Part shown: positions 8,987 through 16,591 of the stretch, one piece after another
How the letters are laid out: each line of letters opens with the position of its first letter
Numbering within the stretch: the first letter of the stretch is position 1
NCBI GenBank assembly: GCA_963730735.1
Contig: CAVSSX010000008.1
Location: forward strand, 571,467 to 635,466
DNA: 64,000 nucleotides
Direction of reading: 5' to 3'
Source: CAVSSX01 sp963730735
GTDB taxonomy: Bacteria; Actinomycetota; Acidimicrobiia; Acidimicrobiales; RAAP-2
Translations under genes and position numbers: made by a program
Notes under the pieces: generated by a model
What the model was told of the DNA's origin: nothing
Seen by the model: the letters and a program-made list of their open reading frames with translations, nothing else
The model's database searches: none

Positions 8987-9847
8987 TCAGGCCACCGTGC
9001 CCTTGGCCACCGGGGAGCGGTCCGGGGCGACGACGCCGCCGGCGGGCTCGACGGTGATGGCCAGGTTCGAGGGCGACGCCGTGCCGCCGATCGTGAAGGC
9101 GGCGGTGCGGACGTTGTTGCCCAAGAGTCCGATCGAAATGGGCTGGCCGTCGATGGTGGCCCACAGCTGGTAGGTCTCATCCGCCGGGAGCGCCTGCATG
9201 TTGGAAGATGTCAGGTACCCGTGGCCGCCCGGCACCATGACGAACTCGGCCAGCTGCGCACCGTCGGGCGACCGCATGACCACGATCTTGTGATTGGGGT
9301 TGGCCAACGCCGTGGCCACCGCCGACGAATCGCCCTTACCCGACAGGGCCGACTGCAGTTGGGTGGCGTTGTTCTTGCTCTGCACCAGATTGAAGGCCAG
9401 GACGGCGATCACCACTGCGGAGGCCACGCCGACGACGGCCGTCACCCGTCGCCACGTCCGCTGACGGCGCCGACGGGCCTGAGCCAGGTCGATCAGCACC
9501 GCGCCCTCGGTCGGGCCCACCGGACCGGCGTCGGCCGTCGGAGCACTGCCGAGCCACGGCATCGCCGGGTCGGCCGCGTCCACCGGGCCGCCCTCGCGCT
9601 CGGAGAGCCGGGCGGCGATGCGGTCCCACAACTCCAGGGACACCGGCTCGACCGACGTACCCATGGCCGCTGCCATCTCGTGGTGGGCGTCGACCTCGGC
9701 CCGACAGCGCGGGCAGGTACGCAGGTGCTCTTCCACCAGCTCGGCCTCGTCGGGCTCGACGGCATCCAGGGCGTAGGCACCGAGAAGGTTCTCGATGGCC
9801 TGGTGTTCCTCGTAGGTGGGGCTGTCCGAGCCCTCGAGGTAAGTCAT
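8987..9847 (-). CDS. RskA-type membrane anti-sigma factor
   Basis: Protein of 286 aa that should hold the adjacent ECF sigma factor inactive at the membrane. The N-terminal anti-sigma domain has the zinc-type signature EEHLRTCPRCRAEVDAH (HxxxCxxC) near residues 40-56. One membrane segment follows at about 137-157 (VTAVVGVASAVVIAVLAFNLV). The extracytoplasmic part is an RskA-like domain (MVPGGHGYLTSSNMQALPADETYQLWATIDGQPISIGLL). It overlaps the sigma gene by ATGA, as expected for a stoichiometric pair. Such proteins are normally released by regulated proteolysis; the signal is not apparent. Confidence 0.9.
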   Translation of the reverse strand: MTYLEGSDSPTYEEHQAIENLLGAYALDAVEPDEAELVEEHLRTCPRCRAEVDAHHEMAAAMGTSVEPVSLELWDRIAARLSEREGGPVDAADPAMPWLGSAPTADAGPVGPTEGAVLIDLAQARRRRQRTWRRVTAVVGVASAVVIAVLAFNLVQSKNNATQLQSALSGKGDSSAVATALANPNHKIVVMRSPDGAQLAEFVMVPGGHGYLTSSNMQALPADETYQLWATIDGQPISIGLLGNNVRTAAFTIGGTASPSNLAITVEPAGGVVAPDRSPVAKGTVA

Positions 9848-10413
9848 TGCTCTCGTACTCCTGCTTCCGCCAGCACCTGCTTCATTCGTTTCAATCCGTT
9901 ACGGATCCTGCTCTTCACCGTGCCCTCGGGCTCGGACAGGATCACCGCCACTTCCCGGTAGGTGCGCCCGGAAAAGTAGGCCAGTTCGATGGCCGAACGT
10001 TCGGCCTCGGGCAGGGTGGCCATCGCCTGGGCCACCTGGTCGGCCACGGCCAGGTCCCACACCTCGCGCTCGAGGTCGTAGCCGGCGATGGCCGTGGCCC
10101 GGGCGTCCTTGGTCTCGCGGTTCTGGCGAGCGGTCAGCGAGCGGACGTGATCGACCGCCCGACCGTGGGTCTGCGTGAGGAGGAAGGACCGGAGGGCGCC
10201 TCGGGCTGGGTCGAACCGCTCCGGTTGCTTCCACAGTCGAAGGAAGACCTCCTGGACGACGTCCTCGGCCTCGTCCTGACTGCCGGTGATCCGGCGGGCG
10301 AGCCCCAGAGCGGCACCGCCGTGGCGCCGGTACACCTCGGCCAGCGCGTCGTCCTGGTAGCGGGCGATCGCTACGACCAACTGTGGGTCACTGAGTTCGC
10401 TGACGGGTGCCAT
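9844..10413 (-). CDS. ECF RNA polymerase sigma factor (SigK-like)
   Basis: Extracytoplasmic-function sigma factor of 189 aa. Region 2 shows QDEAEDVVQEVFLRLWKQPERFDPARG (core binding and -10 recognition) and region 4 has LPEAERSAIELAYFSGRTYREVAVILSEPEGTVKSRIRNGLKRM (helix-turn-helix for the -35). I start at ATG 10413, not the upstream in-frame start at 10515, because the region 2 helix begins soon after and because a promoter match (10423-10449) would place the transcript start almost on this ATG. Coupled to its anti-sigma by ATGA. The target genes are probably the divergent Tat/ferritin run; this is inferred from three matching promoter-like sequences. Confidence 0.92.
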   Translation of the reverse strand: MAPVSELSDPQLVVAIARYQDDALAEVYRRHGGAALGLARRITGSQDEAEDVVQEVFLRLWKQPERFDPARGALRSFLLTQTHGRAVDHVRSLTARQNRETKDARATAIAGYDLEREVWDLAVADQVAQAMATLPEAERSAIELAYFSGRTYREVAVILSEPEGTVKSRIRNGLKRMKQVLAEAGVREQ

Positions 10414-10422
10414 TCGGGCCTT

Positions 10423-10449
10423 ATTCGGAGCTGACCCCGCCGGCGGATG
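10423..10449 (-). promoter_or_regulatory. Candidate ECF promoter for the sigma gene (autoregulation)
   Basis: On the minus strand CATCC (10449-10445), 16 bp, then CCGAAT (10428-10423). This closely resembles the mycobacterial SigK promoter pattern (CCATCC, about 17 bp, CCGAAT). Transcription would begin near 10416, giving an almost leaderless sigma mRNA starting at ATG 10413. Confidence 0.5.
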
Positions 10450-10463
10450 ACAGGAATGACCGA

Positions 10464-10491
10464 CATCCGGTGCAGGCCGTCGCGGCGAAGG
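10464..10491 (+). promoter_or_regulatory. Candidate ECF promoter, divergent copy
   Basis: CATCC (10464-10468), 17 bp, CGAAGG (10486-10491). Core spacing equals the copy in front of the sigma gene. It would start transcription near 10497, where a short open frame begins. Confidence 0.35.
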
Positions 10492-10496
10492 AAGGA

Positions 10497-10759
10497 ATGA
10501 GTATGCGTACCACACCCGCTTCGTTCAACGAGCGGCCAGGACGTCCCGTGGACGACATCGTCGCCGGGGTCGTCGTGGAGCGGCAGGACCCGGCCGGGGT
10601 GACTGGACGGCCCGGCCCGGCGGCCACCGGCACCGGTGCAGCGACCTTGGGACACGTGGGCGCCCCGGCCGACGATCGATCGGTACGCCCGGTGCTGCTC
10701 GCGACGACCCCGAGATCGGCCGCACGCCGTTCTCCGAGGTCTACATCAATAAGTACTAA
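10497..10759 (+). pseudogene. Possible short disrupted gene in the sigma/ferritin gap
   Basis: Within the 489-bp gap between the sigma gene and the first ferritin gene, an ATG at 10497 (second ATG at 10503 with AAGGAAGG before it) opens a frame with good codon bias for about 35 codons (RPVDDIVAGVVVERQDPAGV). A different frame ending at TAA 10757-10759 reads as convincing sequence (DDPEIGRTPFSEVYINKY). No single frame covers both, so either one or more indels break a short gene of about 85 aa, or these are chance openings. I do not recognise the product. From 10760 to 10902 I see only a promoter candidate and the leader of the ferritin gene. Confidence 0.3.
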
Positions 10760-10776
10760 AAACTTCCCGATTTCGG

Positions 10777-10802
10777 CATCCGACCGTCACGGGGCGTCGA
10801 AC
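10777..10802 (+). promoter_or_regulatory. Candidate ECF promoter for the ferritin/Tat run
   Basis: CATCC (10777-10781), 16 bp, CGAAC (10798-10802); the spacing is one base shorter than in the other two copies. It would give a leader of about 95 nt before the first ferritin-like gene. Confidence 0.35.
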
Positions 10803-10902
10803 AACTGGTGCACCCCCGCCACTGAACGGTTTCCCGGCGGCTGCACACCCGGCATCGCCGGGATCGACACGACACCCATCCCCCAGCACCAAGGAGCACC
10901 AC

Positions 10903-11766
10903 ATGACCGGTGACCCCCGGAGCCTCGGCGAACTGCTCGAGGAATCCCAGGACCTGCAATCGGACGCCGTCCGATCGACCATCCAACCCCTGGCCGAACT
11001 CAGCGACCGGGGCACCGCCTCGATCGACGAGGGCGACCCGGTCGAGAACCAGCGGTTCGCCGCCGAGCACCGCAAGGCCCTGGCGGCCAGCATCGGTGGC
11101 GGTGGGCTCCTGGCCGCCGCCGGCGGTGGGCTGCTGGTCGGCATGCTGGCCTCGCCGGCGTTCGCCAGCTCGTCGCCCGACGTGCAGATGCTGCAGACGG
11201 CGGCCTCCATCGAGGTCCTGGCCGTCAACACCTACACCACGGCGCTCACGCTGCCCTACATCGGCGGCTCGGCGGCCAACCCGGTCGTCATGAAGTTCGT
11301 CACCGTGACCAAGAGCCAGCACGCCCAGCATCTCCAGGCGTTCAACGCCGCGTTGAAGAAGATGGGCGCCAAGACCCAGAACAAGCCCGACCCGGCGTTC
11401 GTCCCGGTGGTCAACAAGGCCGTCGCCGGCCTCAGTGGCGCCACGGCAGCACAGGGTTCGGCCGGTGTCGTGGCCCTGGCCCTCGAGCTCGAGAACGCCG
11501 CCGCCGAGACGTACGTCAACGACGTGGCCAACCTCAAGAGCAAGACCAACAAGGCGCTGTTCGCCAGCATCATGGGCGTCGAGGCGCAGCACGCCTCGGT
11601 CCTGCTGGCGGTGCAGGCCCTTCTGGCCGCCAATGCCCCGCAGCTCATCACGCTGTCGGCCACCAACGTGGCCTCGTTGCCGGCTGCGGCCGGCAGCGTC
11701 GGCTTCCCGAATGCCTTCTACCCGACCAGTTCAGCCGCCCCCGCCAGCCAAGGAGCCGTCAAGTGA
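10903..11766 (+). CDS. Exported ferritin-like domain protein 1
   Basis: Secreted four-helix ferritin-like (Ferritin_2/DUF4439-type) protein, 287 aa. An unusual 55-residue acidic leader precedes the signal: HRKALAAS, a long Gly/Ala/Leu hydrophobic core and ASPAFASS cleavage site (about 57-90). The twin-arginine position is RK. Candidate metal ligands are Glu104 (ASIEVLAVNTY), His140/His143 (SQHAQH), Glu195/Glu197 and Glu202 (ALELENAAAETY), Glu227/His230 (GVEAQHASVL). Start ATG 10903 has an AAGGAG site. The stop overlaps the next gene by GTGA. Whether it stores, oxidises or senses metal cannot be told. Confidence 0.85.
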   Translation: MTGDPRSLGELLEESQDLQSDAVRSTIQPLAELSDRGTASIDEGDPVENQRFAAEHRKALAASIGGGGLLAAAGGGLLVGMLASPAFASSSPDVQMLQTAASIEVLAVNTYTTALTLPYIGGSAANPVVMKFVTVTKSQHAQHLQAFNAALKKMGAKTQNKPDPAFVPVVNKAVAGLSGATAAQGSAGVVALALELENAAAETYVNDVANLKSKTNKALFASIMGVEAQHASVLLAVQALLAANAPQLITLSATNVASLPAAAGSVGFPNAFYPTSSAAPASQGAVK

Positions 11767-12572
11767 AAATCCGTCGACATGAGATCCCGGTGACCAACGC
11801 CGAGATCGCCGCCATGACCAAGGATCTCGACGAGATCCATCAGGACCAAGGTGTGCCGGCGCTCCAGGCCAGCATCGCCCAGTTCCACGAGGGAATCCGC
11901 TCGGGGCTCCAGAAGAGCACCAGCCGGCGGACCTTCCTCCTGGGCGCCGGTGGCGCCCTGGCCGGAGCCGGCGTGCTGGCTGCGGTGGCCTCGACGCCCG
12001 GCCTGGCCGCGGCGGCGACGTCGGCTGCCGCCGTCACCCCGGCGACCAGCGGCAACCCCGAGAAGGGCCTGAGCGGCGACCTCGCCGTGGCGGCCCTGGC
12101 GGCCAGCCTGGAGAACCTGGCGATCTACGCCTACCAGAGCGCCATCTCGGCGGTGACCGCCGGCAAGTTGGGCACCGTCCCGCCGGCCATCGTCACCTTC
12201 GCCCAGACGGCACTGTCCCAGCACACGGCGCACGCCGCCGCCTGGAACAGCCTGCTCACGGGGAGCGGCCACAAGGCGGTCACGGTGACCGACCCCAAGC
12301 TGACCCCGACCGTGCAGACGGCCTTCGGCAAGGTGACCAACGTCACCCAGCTGGGTGAGTTGGCCCTCGAGCTCGAGAACATCGCCGCCCAGACCTACCA
12401 GGCCGAGGCGTCGATGCTGAAGAGCAAGAAGGCCGTGCAGGTCGCCGCCAGCATTGCGCCGGTGGAGATGCAGCACGCCGCCATCTTGTACTTCGTGCTC
12501 GGCATGTACCCCGGGGCCCAGACCAGCTCGGGCACCCCGCTGGCCTTCAACCCCACCTCTATGGCGGCCTGA
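11763..12572 (+). CDS. Tat-exported ferritin-like domain protein 2
   Basis: Paralogue-like partner of the preceding gene, 269 aa, started at GTG 11763 in a GTGA overlap. It also has an unusual cytoplasmic-type N-terminal extension of about 52 residues before a textbook Tat signal: SRRTFLLGAGG with Arg55-Arg56, hydrophobic core, and cleavage near TPGLAAA (about 83). The ferritin-like helices carry Glu117 (ASLENLAIYAY), His154/His157 (SQHTAH), Glu203/Glu205 (ALELENIAAQTY), Glu235/His238 (VEMQHAAIL). The pair may form a heteromer outside the membrane (inference from coupling). A 12-bp stem-loop follows before tatA. Confidence 0.87.
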   Translation: MKIRRHEIPVTNAEIAAMTKDLDEIHQDQGVPALQASIAQFHEGIRSGLQKSTSRRTFLLGAGGALAGAGVLAAVASTPGLAAAATSAAAVTPATSGNPEKGLSGDLAVAALAASLENLAIYAYQSAISAVTAGKLGTVPPAIVTFAQTALSQHTAHAAAWNSLLTGSGHKAVTVTDPKLTPTVQTAFGKVTNVTQLGELALELENIAAQTYQAEASMLKSKKAVQVAASIAPVEMQHAAILYFVLGMYPGAQTSSGTPLAFNPTSMAA

Positions 12573-12586
12573 TCGCGGGAACCGAG

Positions 12587-12626
12587 GCCCGCACCGGCGT
12601 GGTTCCCCTTCCATGCCGGTGCGGGC
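12587..12626 (+). terminator. Strong stem-loop between ferritin genes and tatA
   Basis: Perfect 12-bp stem GCCCGCACCGGC / GCCGGTGCGGGC with a 16-nt loop, in the 109-bp gap after the second ferritin gene, followed by a C/T-rich stretch (TTCCCC). It may terminate partly, so that the abundant ferritin mRNA is made in excess of the Tat components, or protect the upstream mRNA end. Confidence 0.5.
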
Positions 12627-12681
12627 TTCCCCGCTCGTTCCGCCCCACCCCGCTCCGCCCTACGTCTCGAAAGGACTCACC

Positions 12682-12897
12682 ATGCTTGCTTCCATCGTCG
12701 GACCCGACCTCCTGATCATCGTCGCGGTCGTTCTCGTGCTCTTCGGGGGATCCCAGATCCCGAAGCTCGCCCGCTCCCTGGGCTCGGCCAAGTCCGAGTT
12801 CGAGAAGGCCACGGCCAAGTCGACCCCCACGCCCCACACGGCCGAGACGGTCGTCGTGCCGGTGGCCGTCCCCGTCCCGAACCACGTCGAGAACTAG
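12682..12897 (+). CDS. tatA: Twin-arginine translocase subunit TatA
   Basis: Pore-forming Tat component, 71 aa. One short N-terminal membrane helix (GPDLLIIVAVVLVLFGG) is followed by the conserved hinge FGGSQIPKLARSLGSAKSEFEKA amphipathic helix and a disordered Thr/Pro/Val tail. ATG 12682 has AAAGGAC at good spacing; longer in-frame openings upstream cross the stem-loop and are rejected. It lies between Tat substrate genes and tatB/tatC. Confidence 0.93.
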   Translation: MLASIVGPDLLIIVAVVLVLFGGSQIPKLARSLGSAKSEFEKATAKSTPTPHTAETVVVPVAVPVPNHVEN

Positions 12898-12916
12898 GCC
12901 GGCGGGAGGCTCTCTC

Positions 12917-13345
12917 ATGCCGCGGAACCTTCATCTCCGTCGCCCGTCGAAGACGACCATCCTGGCGGCGTCGGCGCTGCTCGGCGTGGCCGTCATCGCC
13001 AGCGCCTGCTCCAGCGCCACCAGCTCCAGCCCATCGACCACGGCGGCCGGATCCTCGGCCACCACATCGGGCGGCGGAACCACGGCGGCAGCCACGGCGA
13101 GCATCACCATCCAGAACTTCGCCTTCTCGCCGTCGTCCACCACCGTGAAGCCCGGCGCCAAGGTGACGGTGACCAACAAGGACTCGGTCGCCCACACCCT
13201 GACGGCCAACGACAAGAAGTTCGACACCGGGAACATCGATCCGGGCAAGACGGTGACCTTCACGGCACCGACCGCCCCGGGGAGCTACCCCTACATCTGC
13301 ACCATCCACCAGTACATGACCGGCATGCTGGTCGTGAAGGGATAG
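12917..13345 (+). CDS. Cupredoxin-domain lipoprotein (blue copper protein)
   Basis: Secreted single-domain copper protein, 142 aa. Signal peptide with lipobox IASA-Cys31, a Ser/Thr/Gly linker (about 32-60), then a plastocyanin/amicyanin-like domain. The type-1 copper ligands are visible in order: His93 (VAHTL), Cys128 (YICTIH), His131 and Met134 (HQYM). It probably shuttles electrons outside the membrane; placed among the ferritin-like and Tat genes, it could take electrons from or give them to the ferritin-like diiron proteins (inference). Starts 19 nt after tatA, GGGAGG ribosome site. Confidence 0.9.
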   Translation: MPRNLHLRRPSKTTILAASALLGVAVIASACSSATSSSPSTTAAGSSATTSGGGTTAAATASITIQNFAFSPSSTTVKPGAKVTVTNKDSVAHTLTANDKKFDTGNIDPGKTVTFTAPTAPGSYPYICTIHQYMTGMLVVKG

Positions 13346-13355
13346 GCGTGACGCC

Positions 13356-13784
13356 GTGCTCTCACTCGACCCAGCCAAGCTCCTCCTCATCGGCGTGGTG
13401 GCGCTCGTCGTCCTCGGACCGGACAAGCTCCCGGCCGCGGCGCGCAAGCTGTCCTCGCTCCACGCCGACTTCCAGAAACTGCGCACCTCGCTCAACACCG
13501 AAGTGCAGAAGGCGGTAGAGGGGATCCCCCTGGCCGACGAGCTGCGGGGAGCCCACCGGACCCTCCAGGGCGCGGCGGGGTCACTCGATCCCCGCCAGGC
13601 CCTGTACCGGGCGGTCGGCCTCACCGGTGACCCCGGCGTGGCCGCGGCCGGCGACGGGCCGCACCTCGATCCGGCCGTTCCCGGCTCGATCGATCTGGCC
13701 GCCATCCCCGTGGAGGCCCCGGCCCCCGACGACGCCCGCCGTGGCACGCCGGTGACCGCCGGTCTCGACCCCACCCAGAACTAG
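13356..13784 (+). CDS. tatB: TatB-like twin-arginine translocase component
   Basis: Protein of 142 aa with a single N-terminal membrane helix (LLLIGVVALVVLGPDKLP, the GP-x-x-LP hinge of TatB/TatA), an amphipathic helix (AARKLSSLHADFQKLRTSL) and a long charged/proline-rich tail. The GPDKLP hinge and long tail favour TatB over TatA. Start GTG 13356 follows the cupredoxin gene by 10 nt. With TatA and TatC it would complete a three-part translocase encoded beside its likely cargo. Confidence 0.85.
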   Translation: MLSLDPAKLLLIGVVALVVLGPDKLPAAARKLSSLHADFQKLRTSLNTEVQKAVEGIPLADELRGAHRTLQGAAGSLDPRQALYRAVGLTGDPGVAAAGDGPHLDPAVPGSIDLAAIPVEAPAPDDARRGTPVTAGLDPTQN

Positions 13785-13802
13785 AACAGGAACCACCCGA
13801 CC

Positions 13803-14600
13803 ATGGCCCTGCACCTGCCGACCCTCGGCCGCCCCACGGCGGAACCGGGCGCCACCGAGCCCACACCCTCGGTCATGTCGCTGGTCGGCCACCTGACCGA
13901 GCTGCGCAACCGCACCCTGGTCTCGGTGGCGGCAGTGGCCGTCGGCGCCGTGGTGACCTTCGTCCTGTTCGCCCACATCCTGGGCGTGCTGCTCGACCCG
14001 TACTGCCACACTGCCGGCCCGGCCCACTCGTGCCAGCTGTACGTCACCGGCCCGCTCGACGGGCTCTCGATCCGGGTCAAGGTGGCCGCCTATGGCGGGA
14101 TCATCCTGGCCTCGCCGCTCTTGCTCTGGCAGCTGTGGCGTTTCATCGCCCCGGGCCTGCACCGCCGGGAGCGACGCTTCGCCCTCCCCTTCGTCGCCTC
14201 GTCGCTGCTGTTCTTCCTCGGTGGCGCCGCCGTCGCCTACCTGGTCTTCCCCCACACGTTGGCTTTCCTCGACACCATCGGCGGACCGAAGCTCGAGGAG
14301 ATCTACAGCCCGAGCAGCTACCTCGGCCTGCTGCTGCTCATGATGGCGGTCTTCGGCATCACCTTCGAACTACCGGTCCTCTTGGTCTTCCTCCAGATCG
14401 CCGGCATCGTCACGCCGTCCCGCCTGGCCTCCTGGCGGCGGTGGGCCATCGTGGTGCTGGTGACGTTCGCCGCCGTCATCACGCCGAGCTCCGATCCCTT
14501 CTCGATGCTGGCCATGGCCGTCCCCCTGGTCTTCTTCTACGAGGCCTCGATCGTGGTCGGCCGACTGATCCAGCGCTCCAAGCGAACGGCAGTGGCGTGA
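13803..14600 (+). CDS. tatC: Sec-independent protein translocase TatC
   Basis: Receptor subunit for twin-arginine signals, 265 aa with six predicted membrane helices. The family landmarks HLTELRNR (cytoplasmic N-terminus, Tat signal contact), the FIAPGLHRRERRF loop, FELPVLLVFL and ITPSSDPFSM are all present. An extra short periplasmic Cys pair (YCH...SCQ) is seen near residue 65. Its stop overlaps the next gene by GTGA. Confidence 0.95.
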   Translation: MALHLPTLGRPTAEPGATEPTPSVMSLVGHLTELRNRTLVSVAAVAVGAVVTFVLFAHILGVLLDPYCHTAGPAHSCQLYVTGPLDGLSIRVKVAAYGGIILASPLLLWQLWRFIAPGLHRRERRFALPFVASSLLFFLGGAAVAYLVFPHTLAFLDTIGGPKLEEIYSPSSYLGLLLLMMAVFGITFELPVLLVFLQIAGIVTPSRLASWRRWAIVVLVTFAAVITPSSDPFSMLAMAVPLVFFYEASIVVGRLIQRSKRTAVA

Positions 14601-15556
14601 CCCTCGGGTCGCTCGCCGCACCGGCTCCCGGCCGGGTGGGCGTGACCGCCGATCGCACGGTCGACGGGTCCCCCGCCCGACGGCTCCTCAGCCGGCGGGG
14701 TCTCCAGCGGGCCCTCGGGGTGTTGTGGTTGCTCGATGCGCTGCTCCAGCTCGAGACGCCCAACTTCGCCCGGGACTATCCCCTCGGTGACCTCGCCCAG
14801 TCGGTCATGGGCGCGCCGGCCTGGCAGAACCGGGCCGTCTTCGCCGGGCTTGCCCCCTTCACCGCCCACTGGCCGTGGTGGAACCTGGCCTCGGCGCTCC
14901 TCCAGGGGGCGATCGGGGTGGCGTTGCTAGCCGGCGTGGGCGTCCGGTTGGCCCTCATGGCCTCGATCGCCTGGTCGGCGGCCATCTGGTTCCTGGGCGA
15001 GGCCATGGGCATGCTGCCGTCGGGCTTCGCCATGGCCATCTTCGGCGCTCCGGGAGCCGCCATCATGTACGCCGCCCTGAGCGCCCTGGCCTGGCCCACC
15101 GGTCGCCGCGACGTCGGTACCCGGCCCTTCGCCGTCGTGTGGTCCGTCTACTGGATCGGCGCCGCCGTGCTCCAGCTGCCCTTCGTGTATTCCGCCGGCC
15201 AGACGCTGCGGGCCGGGTTCTCGATGAGCTCGGACGGCCAGCGGAGCTTCCTGGTCGACGCCTCGAACGGGGTGGCCCACGTAGCCAACGCCGACCCGGT
15301 CCTCTTCAGCGCCGTACTCGGCGCCCTCCAACTGGCCATCGGACTCGGCTGGCTCCTCGACCGGGACCACGCCCGCATCTGGCTGGGCCTCGGGATCGCC
15401 GTGTCCCTGGCCTTCTGGGTCGTCGGGCAGGGCCTCGGCGGCGTCCTCAACTGGGGGGCGACCGACCCCAACACCGCCCCGTTGGTCATCCTGCTGGCCC
15501 TCGTCGCCTGGCCCCGCCGGACGGCGAGGCATGCGGTCGCCGCTGCCCCCCTATAG
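14597..15556 (+). CDS. Polytopic membrane protein coupled to tatC, function unknown
   Basis: Protein of 319 aa with about seven or eight hydrophobic segments, including RALGVLWLLDALLQLE, ALLQGAIGVALLAGVGV, AIFGAPGAAIMYAALSALAW, VYWIGAAVLQLPFVYSAG and LGLGIAVSLAFWVVGQGLGG. GTG 14597 overlaps the tatC stop (GTGA) so it is part of the run. A repeated half-pattern (helical hairpin, GMLP/GQTL loop) suggests an internally duplicated DoxX-like fold, but I do not recognise it firmly. A role with the cupredoxin/ferritin-like redox proteins is possible from context only. Confidence 0.7.
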   Translation: MTLGSLAAPAPGRVGVTADRTVDGSPARRLLSRRGLQRALGVLWLLDALLQLETPNFARDYPLGDLAQSVMGAPAWQNRAVFAGLAPFTAHWPWWNLASALLQGAIGVALLAGVGVRLALMASIAWSAAIWFLGEAMGMLPSGFAMAIFGAPGAAIMYAALSALAWPTGRRDVGTRPFAVVWSVYWIGAAVLQLPFVYSAGQTLRAGFSMSSDGQRSFLVDASNGVAHVANADPVLFSAVLGALQLAIGLGWLLDRDHARIWLGLGIAVSLAFWVVGQGLGGVLNWGATDPNTAPLVILLALVAWPRRTARHAVAAAPL

Positions 15557-15614
15557 CCTGGGTCTGCTCAGACGGCCTGGAGGCAACTGCCCCGGGACCC
15601 GAAAGGAGACAGCC

Positions 15615-16445
15615 ATGGCGACAACCGTCCCGGACCTCCGACGTTTCAAGGTCGAAGGCCAGAAGTTCGCGATGCTCACCGCCTACGACGTCATGACGGC
15701 GCGCATCTTCGACGAGGCCGGCGTGCCGCTGCTGCTGGTCGGCGACACCCTGGGCATCATGGTGCTCGGCTACGAGACCACCCTGCCGGTGACCATGGAC
15801 GACATGGTCCGGCACTGCCAGGCGGTCCGGCGGGGCGCTCCCCACGCCCTGGTGGTCGGCGACCTCCCCTTCGGTGCCTACGAGACCTCGGTCGAGGACG
15901 GGTTGCGCAATTCGGTCCGCCTCCTGAAGGAGGGCGGGGCGGCCATGGTCAAGCTGGAGGGACCCGAGCTCGAGCTGATCGCCGCCCTGAGCGCCAAGGG
16001 CATCCCGGTGATGGGCCACCTGGGCCTCACCCCCCAGTCGTTCCACGCCTTCGGCGGCAACCGGGTGCAGGCCCGGACCGAGGAGGCGGCCGACCACCTG
16101 CTGGCCGACGCCCGGGCCATCGAGGCCGCCGGTGCGGCGGCCCTCGTCCTCGAGGCGGTGCCCAACGAGGTGGCCCGCCGGGTCACCGAGTCCCTCTCGA
16201 TCCCGACCATCGGCATCGGGGCCGGCCCCGACTGCGACGGCCAGGTGTTGGTGAGCACCGACATGCTCGGCATCAACACCGGCCCGGCGCCCAGGTTCGC
16301 CAAGCGCTACGCCGAGTTGCACACGGCCATCGCCGAGGCCAGCCGGTCCTTCATCGACGAGGTGGCCCAGGGCACCTACCCGGGACCGGAGCACTCCTAC
16401 GACTGGCCGCTGCGCTCGTCGACGCCGGCCGACCACCCCGCCTGA
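15615..16445 (+). CDS. panB: 3-methyl-2-oxobutanoate hydroxymethyltransferase
   Basis: First committed step of pantothenate synthesis: transfers a hydroxymethyl group from methylene-tetrahydrofolate to ketoisovalerate. 276 aa TIM barrel with the family motifs LTAYDVMTARIFDEAG, VGDTLGIMVLGY (metal-binding Asp), VVGDLPFGAYE, MVKLEGP, MGHLGLTPQS and TIGIGAGPDCDGQVLV. ATG 15615 has GAAAGGAG 7 nt before. Not coupled to the Tat run; 58-nt gap. Confidence 0.95.
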   Translation: MATTVPDLRRFKVEGQKFAMLTAYDVMTARIFDEAGVPLLLVGDTLGIMVLGYETTLPVTMDDMVRHCQAVRRGAPHALVVGDLPFGAYETSVEDGLRNSVRLLKEGGAAMVKLEGPELELIAALSAKGIPVMGHLGLTPQSFHAFGGNRVQARTEEAADHLLADARAIEAAGAAALVLEAVPNEVARRVTESLSIPTIGIGAGPDCDGQVLVSTDMLGINTGPAPRFAKRYAELHTAIAEASRSFIDEVAQGTYPGPEHSYDWPLRSSTPADHPA

Positions 16446-16591
16446 CCCAGCCGGCCGACCCGAGCGCCGGACTCCCGAGGAGCGATGGACGTGCTCGAGA
16501 GCCGCCGATAGTGTCCCGACCGTCCCGAGCCTAACGAGGGCAGGTCATGGACTGATGGGGACGGAGAGACGGGGATGCCGTGCCGGGTGGG

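Noticed and set aside
9991..10006. GGCCGAACGTTCGGCC, a 16-bp palindrome resembling a LexA box
   Set aside because: The half-sites have no 4-bp spacer and it lies inside the sigma-factor coding region.
10407..10913. 168-codon open frame spanning the whole sigma-ferritin gap
   Set aside because: Codon bias is good only in a short middle part, and the C-terminal third is plainly non-coding in that frame; only the 10497-10759 part was kept, at low confidence.
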